The notes below the pieces were generated by a model. It saw only the letters and a list, made by a program, of their open reading frames with translations, was not told where the DNA came from and did no database searches. A DNA stretch of 64,000 nt from Methanobacteriaceae archaeon (lineage in GTDB: Archaea; Methanobacteriota; Methanobacteria; Methanobacteriales; Methanobacteriaceae). The stretch spans positions 1-64,000 of the forward strand of contig JAHKLT010000027.1 of assembly GCA_020854915.1 (NCBI GenBank), written 5' to 3'. The position numbers were made by a program, and so were the translations under genes. Shown here piece after piece: positions 38,184 to 48,405 of the stretch. Each line of letters opens with the position of its first letter. Position 1 is the first letter of the stretch.

Positions 38184-38309
38184 AATAAATATTATAGTCC
38201 CTATTGTAAGTAGTATTGTAGAAATAATCATTACAATAGATATCAATAAATATAACTTCGCTTTATTATCTGGATCTTTAATATATTGATTTATAGGATT
38301 TCTTTGCAT
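38157..38309 (-). CDS. 50-residue membrane protein at the end of the ATP synthase operon
   Basis: A short frame beginning MQRNPINQYIKDPDNKAK and continuing with two hydrophobic runs (LYLLISIVMIISTILL and TIGTIIFILYLVGIHL), fifty residues in all. An AGTGAT site lies five bases before the ATG at 38309. It starts 37 bases after the stop of atpD on the same strand, so it is likely the last gene of the operon, perhaps an assembly or accessory factor. It overlaps the end of the convergent ATP-grasp gene. Not recognised as a named family. Confidence 0.6.
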   Translation of the reverse strand: MQRNPINQYIKDPDNKAKLYLLISIVMIISTILLTIGTIIFILYLVGIHL

Positions 38310-38346
38310 AATAAATCACTAAAAAAAAAGATATAGCTATTTAAAA

Positions 38347-39024
38347 TTAAACAGCTATCTCCATTTCATCAGAATTTTCTTCTTCTTTATCCTCAACAGT
38401 GGATTGAATCTTTTTTAATCTGACAAAGTTTTCTCTTTCTAAATCTTGAAGTCTCATGTCAATAAATTTAACAGTATTCTTAAATTTAGGGATCATAATA
38501 TGCTCTAAAGCATTAACACGACGTTTAGTAGCTTCAATTTCATCTGCAAGTAAATAAATTGTTTTTTCAATTTCTGCAAGCTCAATAACCAATTTAATAG
38601 ATTCTTCAAACTTTTTCGCAGCTTCATCTAATTGAATAGAAGTATCATTAAAACCATATCCCCTATCAATTAAAGATTTTTCATCCATATTAATATTAAC
38701 AATAGGTACAGAAACACCCATAATACTCCTAGAAGCAATGTCAACATCAATGGATTCTTTAACAGCTAATGATGCTTTTCTAACAGCCATATCCCCCATA
38801 ACAATTTGTGCAGAAGTAAGTGCTATTATTGCTTCATTTAATTTTGAATAAGCTTCTTCACGAACTCCTTTTACACGATCTAAAATATCAAAAAACTCTT
38901 TAATTAAAGCAGAACGTTTTTCTTTTAGTAAAGTATAACCCTTTTCTGCAAGTTTTGTTCTCTTTTTAAGATTAAGTAGTTCCATTCGAGTAGGATTAAT
39001 TCCATCAATAATATCTTGTGCCAT
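38347..39024 (-). CDS. atpD: V/A-type ATP synthase subunit D
   Basis: 225 residues, largely two long helices forming an antiparallel coiled coil (opening [24 protein letters not shown], closing [20 protein letters not shown]), the central rotor shaft that links the catalytic hexamer to the membrane ring. The pattern is typical of archaeal AtpD. Last of the nine standard subunit genes in this minus-strand operon, 41 bases after atpB. Confidence 0.96.
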   Translation of the reverse strand: MAQDIIDGINPTRMELLNLKKRTKLAEKGYTLLKEKRSALIKEFFDILDRVKGVREEAYSKLNEAIIALTSAQIVMGDMAVRKASLAVKESIDVDIASRSIMGVSVPIVNINMDEKSLIDRGYGFNDTSIQLDEAAKKFEESIKLVIELAEIEKTIYLLADEIEATKRRVNALEHIMIPKFKNTVKFIDMRLQDLERENFVRLKKIQSTVEDKEEENSDEMEIAV

Positions 39025-39065
39025 TTTATCCCCTTCTTAATTAATTAGCATTAAATGCTAAGAAT

Positions 39066-40463
39066 CTACTCATCATCACTTTTTGAAAGATATTTTTCAA
39101 TAAATTCTTCTTTAACACGTTTGAGTTCAGATTTAGGTAAAATTTCTAATAGTTCCCAACCAAGATCTAAAGTTTCAAATATAGTTCTATCTTCGTCTTT
39201 ACTTTGAGTTATGAATTTTGATTCAAAAGCTTCAGCAAATTTCAAGAATTTTTGATCACGTTCAGTAAGTGCTTCTTCCCCAACAACTGCAACTAAATCT
39301 CTTAAATCACGACCTTCTGCATATGCAGAATAAAGTTGGTCAGAAACTCCACTATGATCATCACGAGTTTTATCTCCACCAATACCACCACTCATTAAAC
39401 GAGATAATGATGGAAGTACATTTACAGGAGGATAAATACCTTTTCTGAATAATTCCCTACTTAATACAATTTGCCCCTCTGTAATATAACCAGTCAAATC
39501 TGGAATAGGATGAGTAATATCATCCTGAGGCATGACTAAAATAGGCATTTGAGTAATAGATCCCTTTTTACCATCAATACGACCAGCACGTTCATATATT
39601 GAAGCTAAATCTGTATACATGTAACCAGGATAACCTCTCCTACCAGGTACTTCTCCTCTAGCAGCAGAAATTTCTCTTAAAGCTTCACAATAATTAGTCA
39701 TATCAGTAAGAATAACTAATACTTGCATATCTAATTCAAAAGCAAAATATTCTGCAGTTGTTAAAGCCATTTTAGGAGTCATGATTCTTTCAATAGCTGG
39801 ATCATCTGCTAAGTTCATAAAAACTGTAACATTTTCAATTGCTCCAGTACGTTCAAAATCATTCATGAAAAAGTTAGCTTCTTCGTGAGTAATACCCATA
39901 GCTGCAAAAATAACAACGAAATCGCTATCATCACCAAGCACTTTAGCTTGTCTTGTAATCTGAGCTGCAAAATCATTGTGAGGCAAACCAGAACCTGAGA
40001 AAATAGGTAACTTTTGACCTCTTACTAATGTATTCATCCCATCAATTGTAGAAATACCTGTTTGAATAAATTCCTCAGGGAATTCCCTAGATACAGGATT
40101 CATAGGACTACCATTAATATCTAATTCATCATCAGCTATAATTTCTGGACCACCATCAATAGGTCTACCAATACCATTAAAAATTCTTCCAATCATATCT
40201 TTTGAAACACCAATTTTAGCAGTTTCTCCAGTAAATCTAGTTTTAGTAGTTTTAGTGTTTAAATCAATAGTACCTTCAAAAACCTGAACAACAGCAACAT
40301 CTTTATTGACTTCAAGAACTTGTCCACTTCTTTGTTCACCGCTAGGTGTTTGAATTTCTACAATTTCACTGTAACTAACACCTTCTACTCCTTCAACAAC
40401 CATTAAAGGACCAGCAACTTCTGAAACTGTAGTGTATTCTCTTGTTTTAATATTTGTGTTCAT
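39066..40463 (-). CDS. atpB: V/A-type ATP synthase subunit B (non-catalytic)
   Basis: 465 residues. The regulatory subunit has the P-loop replaced ([17 protein letters not shown] in place of a Walker A) but keeps [41 protein letters not shown]-type family segments and [12 protein letters not shown]. It alternates with AtpA in the hexameric head. It begins two bases after atpA ends. Confidence 0.97.
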   Translation of the reverse strand: MNTNIKTREYTTVSEVAGPLMVVEGVEGVSYSEIVEIQTPSGEQRSGQVLEVNKDVAVVQVFEGTIDLNTKTTKTRFTGETAKIGVSKDMIGRIFNGIGRPIDGGPEIIADDELDINGSPMNPVSREFPEEFIQTGISTIDGMNTLVRGQKLPIFSGSGLPHNDFAAQITRQAKVLGDDSDFVVIFAAMGITHEEANFFMNDFERTGAIENVTVFMNLADDPAIERIMTPKMALTTAEYFAFELDMQVLVILTDMTNYCEALREISAARGEVPGRRGYPGYMYTDLASIYERAGRIDGKKGSITQMPILVMPQDDITHPIPDLTGYITEGQIVLSRELFRKGIYPPVNVLPSLSRLMSGGIGGDKTRDDHSGVSDQLYSAYAEGRDLRDLVAVVGEEALTERDQKFLKFAEAFESKFITQSKDEDRTIFETLDLGWELLEILPKSELKRVKEEFIEKYLSKSDDE

Positions 40464-40465
40464 TC

Positions 40466-42220
40466 TTAAGCCTCACTACATTCTTTAGTAATATCATTTT
40501 GTATTTTACTAATTTCATCTGAAAATTCATTTTCAGGAATATATTTCATTTTACCAATTCTTTCTTTTACAGGTAATTCTACAACACTTTGTACATTTGC
40601 ACCATCTTCAACTGCAGCAATTGCTTCTTTTTGGAATAGTAAAATTGTTTTTAACATTGAGTACTGTTTTTCAGGTGTACAAAAAGTATCTATATCATCA
40701 AAAGCATTTTGTTGCAAGAAATCTTCTCTTAACATACGAGAAGTTTCTAAAGTAACCTGTTCAGTATCAGGTAAAGCATCACGTCCAACTAATTGAACAA
40801 TCTCTTGAAGTTCTGATTCTTTTTGAAGTAAAACCATTGCTTCATCACGTACATTTCTCCAATCAGGAGCTACATTTTTCTCCCACCAACCTTGAATACT
40901 ATCAATATACAAAGAATAACTTTGTAACCAATCAATAGAAGGAAAATGACGTTTATCTGCAAGAGAAGCATCTAATGCCCAAAATACTTTACAAATACGT
41001 AATGTATTTTGTGTAACAGGTTCAGATAAATCCCCACCAGGAGGAGATACAGCACCAACAACACTGATAGAAGCTATTTTAGAATCAGTACCTAAAGTAT
41101 TTACTCTTCCAGCTCTTTCATAGAACTGAGCAAGCCTAGAAGCTAAGTATGCAGGATAACCTTCTTCACCAGGCATCTCTTCCAACCTACCTGAAATTTC
41201 TCTCATAGCTTCAGCCCAACGAGAAGTTGAATCTGCCATAAGAGCAACATCGTAACCTTGATCACGGTAATATTCTGCAATAGTGATTCCAGTATATACA
41301 CAAGCTTCACGAGCTGCAACCGGCATATTAGAAGTATTAGCAATAAGAACAGTCCTATCCATCAATGGATTACCAGTTTTTGGATCTTCCAAATAAGGGA
41401 ACTCAGTAAGTACTTCCGTCATCTCATTACCACGTTCTCCACAACCAATATAAATAACAATATCAGCATCTGCCCATTTAGCTAATTGTTGTTGTGTAAC
41501 AGTTTTTCCAGATCCAAAAGGACCGGGAATAGCAGCCGTTCCACCTTTAGCAACAGAAAAAAAAGTATCTTGAGCTCTCTGACCAGTGACTAAAGGAACA
41601 TCAGGATCTAACTTATCTTCATATGGACGTCCTTTCCTAACAGGCCATTTTTGAAGCATTTGAACTTTTTTATCCCCATCTTCAGTTTCGATTTCTGCGA
41701 TATCTTCTAATACATTATATTCTCCAGAAGATACAATACTTTTAATTTTTCCCCCATGCATAGGAGGAACTAATATTTTTTGTAAAACAGCAGTAGTTTC
41801 TTGGACTTCTCCTAAAACATCCCCTGGTTTAACAATATCTCCAACTTTAGCTACTGGTTTAAAAGTCCATTTTTTATCTTTATTAACAGAAGGTGCATCA
41901 ACACCTCTTGCAATAAAATCACCAGATGCTTCTTTAATAATTTCTAATGGTCTTTGAATCCCATCAAAAATAGATCCCATAACTCCAGGACCAAGTTCTA
42001 CTGATAATGGACCACCAGTACTTTCAACTACTTCGCCAGGTTGAATCCCAGCAGTTTCTTCATAAACCTGAATGGTTGCAGTATCGCCTTCAAGCTCAAT
42101 AATTTCCCCAATAAGGTTATTATTACCTACTTTAACCATTTCAAACATTTGAGTACCCCTCATGCCATCTGCGACAATAACAGGCCCCGCAATTTTAATA
42201 ATATTTCCTTTGATAATCAT
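40466..42220 (-). CDS. atpA: V/A-type ATP synthase subunit A (catalytic)
   Basis: 584 residues. Walker A is [15 protein letters not shown] at about residue 231, followed by [32 protein letters not shown] and [17 protein letters not shown]; the ~100-residue non-homologous insert typical of V/A-type A subunits precedes the P-loop. It makes or splits ATP. The start ATG overlaps the end of atpF by four bases. There is no sign of an intein. Confidence 0.97.
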   Translation of the reverse strand: MIIKGNIIKIAGPVIVADGMRGTQMFEMVKVGNNNLIGEIIELEGDTATIQVYEETAGIQPGEVVESTGGPLSVELGPGVMGSIFDGIQRPLEIIKEASGDFIARGVDAPSVNKDKKWTFKPVAKVGDIVKPGDVLGEVQETTAVLQKILVPPMHGGKIKSIVSSGEYNVLEDIAEIETEDGDKKVQMLQKWPVRKGRPYEDKLDPDVPLVTGQRAQDTFFSVAKGGTAAIPGPFGSGKTVTQQQLAKWADADIVIYIGCGERGNEMTEVLTEFPYLEDPKTGNPLMDRTVLIANTSNMPVAAREACVYTGITIAEYYRDQGYDVALMADSTSRWAEAMREISGRLEEMPGEEGYPAYLASRLAQFYERAGRVNTLGTDSKIASISVVGAVSPPGGDLSEPVTQNTLRICKVFWALDASLADKRHFPSIDWLQSYSLYIDSIQGWWEKNVAPDWRNVRDEAMVLLQKESELQEIVQLVGRDALPDTEQVTLETSRMLREDFLQQNAFDDIDTFCTPEKQYSMLKTILLFQKEAIAAVEDGANVQSVVELPVKERIGKMKYIPENEFSDEISKIQNDITKECSEA

Positions 42221-42534
42221 TTAACCATCTCTACCCCAGTAACTCTTTTAATTAGCTCAGCTAATTGATCAGATGATTCCTCAGATTTACTATCTTTATC
42301 AGGAATTTCAATAACCATAGGTAAAACTTGTGAACCAAGTTTTTTATTTATATGACTCCTAATCTCATTAGCAATCTTTTGTGTTATAATAATAACTGAA
42401 AGTTCATCATCTAAAAATTTATCAAATGCAACGATCGCCTCATCTTTATTGGCAACAGCTACTCCTTCTTTTACTCCACCAAGCCTAAAACCTGATACAA
42501 TATCCATATTCCCTATAATTCCTACAGAACTCAT
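42217..42534 (-). CDS. atpF: V/A-type ATP synthase subunit F
   Basis: 105 residues: [20 protein letters not shown] and [16 protein letters not shown] fit the small Rossmann-like rotor subunit F, which binds subunit D and regulates ATP hydrolysis. It overlaps both its upstream neighbour atpC and its downstream neighbour atpA by four bases (ATGA arrangement), so these three are translationally coupled. Confidence 0.94.
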   Translation of the reverse strand: MSSVGIIGNMDIVSGFRLGGVKEGVAVANKDEAIVAFDKFLDDELSVIIITQKIANEIRSHINKKLGSQVLPMVIEIPDKDSKSEESSDQLAELIKRVTGVEMVK

Positions 42535-43685
42535 ACTAACAACTCCATAATTTTAGAAACTGGATAATTTGTTTCCTTTTTAGCTCGTGCAATAATCTTT
42601 AAATTTCTGATTTCAGTTTCTTTTTTATTTAAATATCCAATAATAGGACCAATTCCTATTGGCTTTTTAATAGATAAAGATTTTGCTGATTCAGCTAAAT
42701 GTAAATCTAGTGCTTTTTCAAATAAAGTAACAGAACCTGTTTTTTCATATTCAGTAAGAGCATCTGATAAAAATTCAGAGTATTTTGTACCTTCTAAATA
42801 TGTTACAAAGCTAGATACATCATTAGCTTCCATTAAATCTTTAAGTTTCCATTCTCTTAATTGATATCCATCAGTTAAGATATATGGACTAATATTATTA
42901 TATGTTAAACCATCTTGTTTAGCTCTTACAAAAGTCTTCAAAATAGATAAATCTATTCCAATTCCAATATAAGAATATAGAATTTGTGAATTCTCCTCAG
43001 CAGGAACTTCAGTTGAATTTAACAAACTTTCTAAATAATATTTATCTAAAGCAGATTCTAATTCTAATACCATTTGACTTTCTTCATATCTTGGAAGTGC
43101 ATCTTCTAAAATAGAAGCATATTCAGTCCCATCTAAAGCAGTTAAAATATCAGAAACAGAATCAGCTTCTGTTAAAGGTTCTAATAAATCATATAATGAA
43201 CCAGAAGGAATTAAAAGATCCTTAGTTTGTTGAACATTATAACCAACATCTTTAGCACTTATTAAAGATTTAATATTTGTTATATCAACTTTTTTAGACA
43301 TCAATTTGAAAGAACTTTGTACTTTTTCAGGAACCACTCTTGAAATCATATTATAATTATCTGCTAAATTAACTTCTAATGCAGTATCAAGAGGATATTT
43401 TTCTAAGTAAGGAGCGTAGTCTGGAATACCACTAAGATAATTTTCAACTTCACCAATATCTTTTGCATCAGCAATTTCAGATAATTGTTTTTCAGTTAAT
43501 AATCTTCCTTTTCTAGCTCTTACTTTAGCATTAGGATTAAGATATGGATAAATATCTAAAATAGGACGTGTCGTAACCACTACAACAACTGCACCTACAA
43601 CTACTAGTGCAATTACTACGAAAACAATAAAAGTTTCAGGAGTAATGCCCACTGTTTCTAACAATGCAGTAATCTCATCAGCCAT
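42531..43685 (-). CDS. atpC: V/A-type ATP synthase subunit C
   Basis: 384 residues. An N-terminal hydrophobic segment (FIVFVVIALVVVGAVVVVV) precedes the helical three-lobed domain with the repeated pattern L.....YA..L........E..L, seen for example in IGEVENYLSGIPDYAPYL and VSSFVTYLEGTKYSEFL. Subunit C links the rotor shaft to the membrane ring. The membrane-anchor start is a feature of the methanogen form. It is preceded by an AGGAGG ribosome site. Confidence 0.93.
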   Translation of the reverse strand: MADEITALLETVGITPETFIVFVVIALVVVGAVVVVVTTRPILDIYPYLNPNAKVRARKGRLLTEKQLSEIADAKDIGEVENYLSGIPDYAPYLEKYPLDTALEVNLADNYNMISRVVPEKVQSSFKLMSKKVDITNIKSLISAKDVGYNVQQTKDLLIPSGSLYDLLEPLTEADSVSDILTALDGTEYASILEDALPRYEESQMVLELESALDKYYLESLLNSTEVPAEENSQILYSYIGIGIDLSILKTFVRAKQDGLTYNNISPYILTDGYQLREWKLKDLMEANDVSSFVTYLEGTKYSEFLSDALTEYEKTGSVTLFEKALDLHLAESAKSLSIKKPIGIGPIIGYLNKKETEIRNLKIIARAKKETNYPVSKIMELLV

Positions 43686-43696
43686 AATCTATCCTC

Positions 43697-44311
43697 CTAA
43701 TTCTTAAATAATATATTAGCAACATCATTACGTAATAATTTTTTGAATCTAGAAATTCTTAATTCAATTGTATTATTTACTTCAATGTCTCCATTTTTAG
43801 TTTTAACAATAGCTCCACCTATTGTATCAATAGGATCGCCAATTTCTAATGTAGTATCATTAGAAATATCAGAAGCTATTCCAGGTAAATCCCCTTTAAC
43901 TTTATCAATATCATCTTTCTTTAATTTAACAATTAAATTGCCTTCACCAACATCATTAGCAGCATCTTTAATCATTTTTTTCAAAGAATTAACATATTTT
44001 TCATCATTTGTAGAAGCTAATTCTTTTAATTTAGATTTAGCTTTCTCAAAAGCTTTTTCGATGACATCTTCTTTAGCTCCTAAGTCTGCTCTACGAGCAT
44101 TCATCTTAGCTTCAGAAATTATTTGCTGATATCTCATATCAGATTGTTTTTTGGCATTATCTAATATTTTATTCTTTTCTGCTTCAGCCTTTATTTGTCC
44201 TTCTGAAATAATATTATCAGACTCAGCCTTAGCATTTTGAATATTTTCATCAGCTTTAACCTGGGCTTCAGACATAATACTTGAAACAATTTTATCTGTG
44301 CCAGAGTTCAT
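43697..44311 (-). CDS. atpE: V/A-type ATP synthase subunit E
   Basis: 204 residues. The first ~100 form a long charged helix (for example AESDNIISEGQIKAEAEKNK) that pairs with subunit H into a peripheral stalk; the C-terminal globular part has IVKTKNGDIEVNNTIELRI, typical of AtpE. It lies 11 bases before atpC and 12 bases after the proteolipid gene. Confidence 0.93.
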   Translation of the reverse strand: MNSGTDKIVSSIMSEAQVKADENIQNAKAESDNIISEGQIKAEAEKNKILDNAKKQSDMRYQQIISEAKMNARRADLGAKEDVIEKAFEKAKSKLKELASTNDEKYVNSLKKMIKDAANDVGEGNLIVKLKKDDIDKVKGDLPGIASDISNDTTLEIGDPIDTIGGAIVKTKNGDIEVNNTIELRISRFKKLLRNDVANILFKN

Positions 44312-44323
44312 TTACTTAACCTC

Positions 44324-44809
44324 CTAAGCTAAAATTCCACCAAATACCATGAGTAAGATAGAAATCAAGAACCCATAAATAGCCTGAGTTTCTGGTAATG
44401 CAGAGAAAATAATACCCTTAGAGAACATTTCATCATCTTCAACAATAGCACCAACAGAAGATGCTGCTGCAATACCTTGTCCCATACCAGAACCTAATCC
44501 AGCGAAACCAATTGAAGCACCAACACCAATAGCTACGATACCAGCAGTAGTTGAAAGTCCTTCTCCGCCACCTAATAATCCGGAAAATACGAGTAATAAT
44601 ATAGCTATCAAAAATCCATAAATAGCTTGTGTCTCTGGTAATGCAGAGAAAATAATACCTTTCGAAAACATGTCACTGTCTTCAGCAATTGCACCTACAC
44701 TTCCTGCAGCTGCCATACCCTGACCTAAACCTGAACCTAGGCCAGCAAAACCAATAGCTACTCCAGCACCAACAGCTGCTAAAGCAGTACCTAAAGCAAT
44801 ATCTACCAT
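44324..44809 (-). CDS. atpK: V/A-type ATP synthase proteolipid subunit K (duplicated c subunit)
   Basis: 161 residues, four membrane helices made of two tandem hairpins of about 80 residues. Each hairpin has FAGLGSGxGQG in its first helix and FSALPETQAIYGFL in its second, so both keep the ion-binding glutamate with neighbouring Thr and Gln and a helix-1 Gln. In the Enterococcus-type ring the equivalent Thr/Gln ligands bind sodium, so sodium coupling is likely but inferred. The two hairpins differ slightly, showing an old gene-internal duplication. Confidence 0.94.
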   Translation of the reverse strand: MVDIALGTALAAVGAGVAIGFAGLGSGLGQGMAAAGSVGAIAEDSDMFSKGIIFSALPETQAIYGFLIAILLLVFSGLLGGGEGLSTTAGIVAIGVGASIGFAGLGSGMGQGIAAASSVGAIVEDDEMFSKGIIFSALPETQAIYGFLISILLMVFGGILA

Positions 44810-44858
44810 AATAAATTCTCCTTAATTATTTATTTATTATTTTATAAATTTAAATTAA

Positions 44859-46856
44859 TTATTTTATTTTTGTGAAGCATCTTTTTGCTTTGAATGCTTC
44901 AAATTTATTTTCTCCACTAGTATAAAACTGGGAAAAGAATTCAACATAATGTAAACGCAATGAGTTTACAAATGCACCTAAAACTTGGAAAAGGAAATTT
45001 GCAATATGTCCAAATATGAATACAAAAATAGCTAAAACAATACCTACATAAGGAATCATATCTCCAACTAATTGAGTTAAAATGTTCACAGTCATAGCGA
45101 TACCACCAGTAGCTAAACATAAAGCTAAAAGACGAGCGTATGATAAAACATCCCCTAAGAAACCGAAAACATCCATAATTCCATATACACCATTAGCATA
45201 TATTAACATTAAAAGACTTAAAACAACTAAAATTCCACCAAGAATCATTCCAATCATACCTACAGAAGGCATAAGGAATCCAAGTGCTAAGCAGATAATA
45301 CCTGCTTCTAAAACAAACCAAACTATTTGAGAACCAATAGCTTCTTTTTTATTACCATATCTTAAATTATTAATTAATCCTAATAAAAAGCCAATGTTTG
45401 TATAAATAATACCTACTGCTATAGCAATAAGAAGTATTGTATCAGGATGTACAAAAGCTTCCAGTTGAGGAATAACAGTTGGTAATCGGTATCCTATCAT
45501 TCTTTCTGGGAAATCTCCCAATAGTCCATTAGTAATTAGACCTAGGAAAACCGACCATAAACCACAAGCAATAAAAATATAGCCAAATGATTTTAAGGTT
45601 TTATTAAAATCTTTCATAAATAAAACAAGACCAACACCTAAAATAGATACAATAATTCCATATACAGCATCAGTTAAACAAAAGCCAAATAAAAATGGAA
45701 ATACAATAGCAACAAAAATAGTAGGATCAATACTATTATATCTTACAGGCGCATACATCTCCACTAAAAGTTCATAAGGTTTTGCATAGCCTATATTGTC
45801 TTGAAGAACTGGAACTTCTTCATCATCATCCCCAATGTCTTCAACGTCAAAAACACAATAACCATCAGTTGTTTTTTCAATAAGAGATTTTGTACTATCT
45901 ACATCTCTTAGCGGAACCCAAGCTTCAATTAATTTTGCATCACGGGTTTCTAAAAATGAAGATGATACTTCAGTTCGTTCTTTTCCATTTTCTAATTGTT
46001 CTTTTACAATTAAAAGATCATTGTCCCATTTTTCGGCCAACTCTTTTAATTCTTTTTTAGAACTACAAAGTTCTTTATTAATAGATTTTATTTTAGAAGT
46101 AATATCAGAAACTATTTGTTTAGGAGTTCCTTCTAAATTATCTACATCAAATTTATCAAAATTATATTTTCGAAGTATAGAATACACTTCTTCTTTATAT
46201 TTTTTCAAAGTAACGACAATAATAATATTATAATTTTCATTATTATCTGGAACTTCAAAAATAGTTGATTGATCATTAAAATTTTTTAATTTATCTTTAA
46301 CTTCTGAAGAAAATTCAACATCAACCCTTCCAACAGCAATATAAGTGTACTTAGACTCTTTTAAATTAGATAAATCCATGTCTAGATTTATTAATTTATT
46401 AGCAGTGCACCTATTAGCCTTGAGTTCATTTTTTTCGCTATCTAACGCGGAAAAACGTTCCTCAATAACTCTTGATTGAGTTTCAACATTAGAAAGAATA
46501 TCTTCAGCTTTTTCAATTAACTCATCATAACCTAACTCTTTGACTATACGAGCTGGTGGTTTGTCTAAGTTTAAAAAGCCTCTAAGCTTATCTTTAATAC
46601 CACTATCCTCAGATAAAGCATCTCCAAATAATTCAGAGATACCGGTAGTTTTCATCAAAAGAGATGAAACCTTACCTGTTAAAGGATGGGGTTTTGATGG
46701 ACCCAATAATTCTGCTACTTCAGGATCATGCTGAACGCGATCAGAAATGTCTTCGATTTGTACAATTCCTTCATTGTGAAGAGCCTTCACAGTATCAGAA
46801 ACATACGAATCATGAGTAACTATTTTTATTTTTCGCATTCTCGCCGTCTGAAACAT
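44859..46856 (-). CDS. atpI: V/A-type ATP synthase subunit I (a)
   Basis: 665 residues. The N-terminal ~350 are soluble and coiled-coil rich (stator arm contacting E/H). The C-terminal half has about eight membrane spans, including ALCLATGGIAMTVNIL and the ion-channel region FLFQVLGAFVNSLRLHYVEFFSQFY, with the essential Arg in SLRLHYVEF. It forms the ion path against the proteolipid ring. The start may be the ATG at 46856 or the inner one at 46838 (MRKIKIV). Confidence 0.95.
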   Translation of the reverse strand: MFQTARMRKIKIVTHDSYVSDTVKALHNEGIVQIEDISDRVQHDPEVAELLGPSKPHPLTGKVSSLLMKTTGISELFGDALSEDSGIKDKLRGFLNLDKPPARIVKELGYDELIEKAEDILSNVETQSRVIEERFSALDSEKNELKANRCTANKLINLDMDLSNLKESKYTYIAVGRVDVEFSSEVKDKLKNFNDQSTIFEVPDNNENYNIIIVVTLKKYKEEVYSILRKYNFDKFDVDNLEGTPKQIVSDITSKIKSINKELCSSKKELKELAEKWDNDLLIVKEQLENGKERTEVSSSFLETRDAKLIEAWVPLRDVDSTKSLIEKTTDGYCVFDVEDIGDDDEEVPVLQDNIGYAKPYELLVEMYAPVRYNSIDPTIFVAIVFPFLFGFCLTDAVYGIIVSILGVGLVLFMKDFNKTLKSFGYIFIACGLWSVFLGLITNGLLGDFPERMIGYRLPTVIPQLEAFVHPDTILLIAIAVGIIYTNIGFLLGLINNLRYGNKKEAIGSQIVWFVLEAGIICLALGFLMPSVGMIGMILGGILVVLSLLMLIYANGVYGIMDVFGFLGDVLSYARLLALCLATGGIAMTVNILTQLVGDMIPYVGIVLAIFVFIFGHIANFLFQVLGAFVNSLRLHYVEFFSQFYTSGENKFEAFKAKRCFTKIK

Positions 46857-46867
46857 ACATTCTCACG

Positions 46868-47182
46868 CTATAATATATTTTTCGCAATAAAAGAAGCAGC
46901 TTCATCAACATTCTTAAGGGATTTTTCTTTTAGAGAATTAGTATTCCCCTTAGCATCTGCCAATAATTTATCTGCATCTATTTTTGCTTTACTTTCTGCA
47001 TCTGAAATACTATTATTAGCTTCCAAATTAGCTGAATCTTTGGCTTCTTTAATTAAATTTTGAGCCTTTATTTTTGATTCATCAATCATATTTTTAGACT
47101 GACTCTCAGAATCAAGAATAAGTTGATCAGCATCATTTTCAGCTTTTTTAATAGCTTCAATTGCCTCTGATATCTTTGCCAT
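46868..47182 (-). CDS. atpH: V/A-type ATP synthase subunit H
   Basis: 104 residues, almost entirely one charged helix rich in Ala/Lys/Glu/Asp (AEAIKKAENDADQLIL-like register), the partner of AtpE in the peripheral stalk. It is the first gene of the operon, starting just after a GGTGAT site at 47188-47193 and 11 bases before atpI. A TATA-like box is found 37-48 bases upstream. Confidence 0.92.
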   Translation of the reverse strand: MAKISEAIEAIKKAENDADQLILDSESQSKNMIDESKIKAQNLIKEAKDSANLEANNSISDAESKAKIDADKLLADAKGNTNSLKEKSLKNVDEAASFIAKNIL

Positions 47183-47218
47183 AATTAATCACCATGGTAA
47201 ATTAATTTTTATTTAGTG

Positions 47219-47230
47219 GTATATATATGC
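47219..47230 (-). promoter_or_regulatory. TATA-like box of the ATP synthase operon
   Basis: On the minus strand GCATATATATAC lies about 40 bases upstream of the atpH ATG, the distance expected for an archaeal TATA box with a short leader. No other candidate is as good between here and the end of the neighbouring gene at 47350. Inference from position only. Confidence 0.5.
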
Positions 47231-47349
47231 TTTACTATTTGAATTTGTAAATAACTATTGAATTCTATTATATTTGAATAAAAATAATTTATAAATACAT
47301 ATAATTTTTACAAATTGTTTAAAAAAGAATAAATTAATAAAAGATATTC

Positions 47350-47706
47350 CTAAGTTCTATAAAAAAAACTTAAAATGAAGCTAGGAAGTCTTCTCATATA
47401 TGCAAGAATAGCTAATATAATTATACTAACACCAATTATAATAAAAGTATAATTATAAGGATATGATAAAAATAAGCTCCCAGATATTGTAATAGCAATA
47501 CCATCTATTAAAAGAACTGCTTTATTCCATTGAGGTTTATATAAACTCAATAAATATCCCAAACCAACAGCAATTACTATTATAGATGTTGAAATAATTT
47601 CTGAATTAATACTTTGATTATTAAAAAGAGGTAAAATACCTACTAAAAATACAAATAATAAAATAAATATTGAAAATAATTTCTTTAAAAAACTGGTTTT
47701 AATCAT
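47350..47706 (-). CDS. Small four-span membrane protein
   Basis: 118 residues, not recognised: four hydrophobic helices (about 8-24, 34-54, 62-80, 86-104) with short loops and little charge apart from the ends. It starts one base after the preceding gene ends, so it is the last gene of the eight-gene PrpD-citryl-CoA lyase operon or of a three-gene tail of that transcript. There are no conserved functional residues I can name. Confidence 0.65.
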   Translation of the reverse strand: MIKTSFLKKLFSIFILLFVFLVGILPLFNNQSINSEIISTSIIVIAVGLGYLLSLYKPQWNKAVLLIDGIAITISGSLFLSYPYNYTFIIIGVSIIILAILAYMRRLPSFILSFFYRT

Positions 47707-47707
47707 C

Positions 47708-48043
47708 TCATTTCTCCTTTAATAATTTATCAAAATTAACAAATTCTAAATCATTACCTTCTTCATCTTTTTTTTCACTAGTTAATAAAACAAATCGAGA
47801 ATTTTTAAATATATTATATCCAAAGTATATAACATTTAAGAAAATTATAGGTGCAAAAAATAATAAAGCTATAACAATTATTAATAAATGAATATAAATA
47901 TTCCCATAAACTCTTTTTTTAGCTAATATGTAATTATCACCACTTGAATTTTTATGAAACCCAATATCTTCTAATTTATCCATATTATTATTCATTTCTT
48001 CTAAATTTTTTGAATAAACTACATCTAATTTCATTATTTTCAC
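47708..48043 (-). CDS. Small membrane protein of unknown function
   Basis: 111 residues, not recognised. A polar ~45-residue N-terminal part (VVYSKNLEEMNNNMDKLEDIG) is followed by a strongly hydrophobic hairpin (IYIHLLIIVIALLFFAPIIFLNVIYFGY) and a charged tail. The ATG at 48043 overlaps the stop of the upstream gene by four bases, showing translational coupling. It may work with the four-span membrane protein encoded next. Confidence 0.65.
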   Translation of the reverse strand: MKIMKLDVVYSKNLEEMNNNMDKLEDIGFHKNSSGDNYILAKKRVYGNIYIHLLIIVIALLFFAPIIFLNVIYFGYNIFKNSRFVLLTSEKKDEEGNDLEFVNFDKLLKEK

Positions 48044-48396
48044 TGACTAGGTATATTTTCTGTATTTTCAACTTTAAAATCAAAATTAAAAATTTCATTT
48101 TTATTGTGGATAGCTATTGCAAATTTAGATTCAAGATTAATAAAATCTTTTTCTACTTTTATTATAATATCAATATCACTAACACGAGTTAAAGAAAATT
48201 TATTTGCAGAAAAAACAGAAGATGCATTATAAATTTCTAAAAATAAAGGAATACCCTCATTACTAAAAATTAGATTAAAGTTATCATTTAATAAAATTTC
48301 TTTTCCTTTATTATCACCTTTAGAGATCGTAACAATTAATAAATCATTTCTAAGATTATACTTTGATTTTATATTCATTTCTTCTTCAGAAGACAT
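48040..48396 (-). CDS. Small soluble protein of unknown function (DUF2283-like?)
   Basis: 118 residues predicted to be mainly beta strands. The stretch LNDNFNLIFSNEGIPLFLEIYNASSVF recalls the DUF2283 pattern (a strand, a turn with acidic or polar residues, then an IEILNAS-like strand), but the match is weak. It begins nine bases after the nitroreductase gene and overlaps the next by four, so it belongs to the same transcript. Confidence 0.55.
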   Translation of the reverse strand: MSSEEEMNIKSKYNLRNDLLIVTISKGDNKGKEILLNDNFNLIFSNEGIPLFLEIYNASSVFSANKFSLTRVSDIDIIIKVEKDFINLESKFAIAIHNKNEIFNFDFKVENTENIPSQ

Positions 48397-48405
48397 TTAG
48401 AACAC

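Noticed and set aside
40466-42220. Intein in the catalytic ATPase subunit
   Set aside because: Length is 584 residues and the P-loop region is continuous, so no intein is present.
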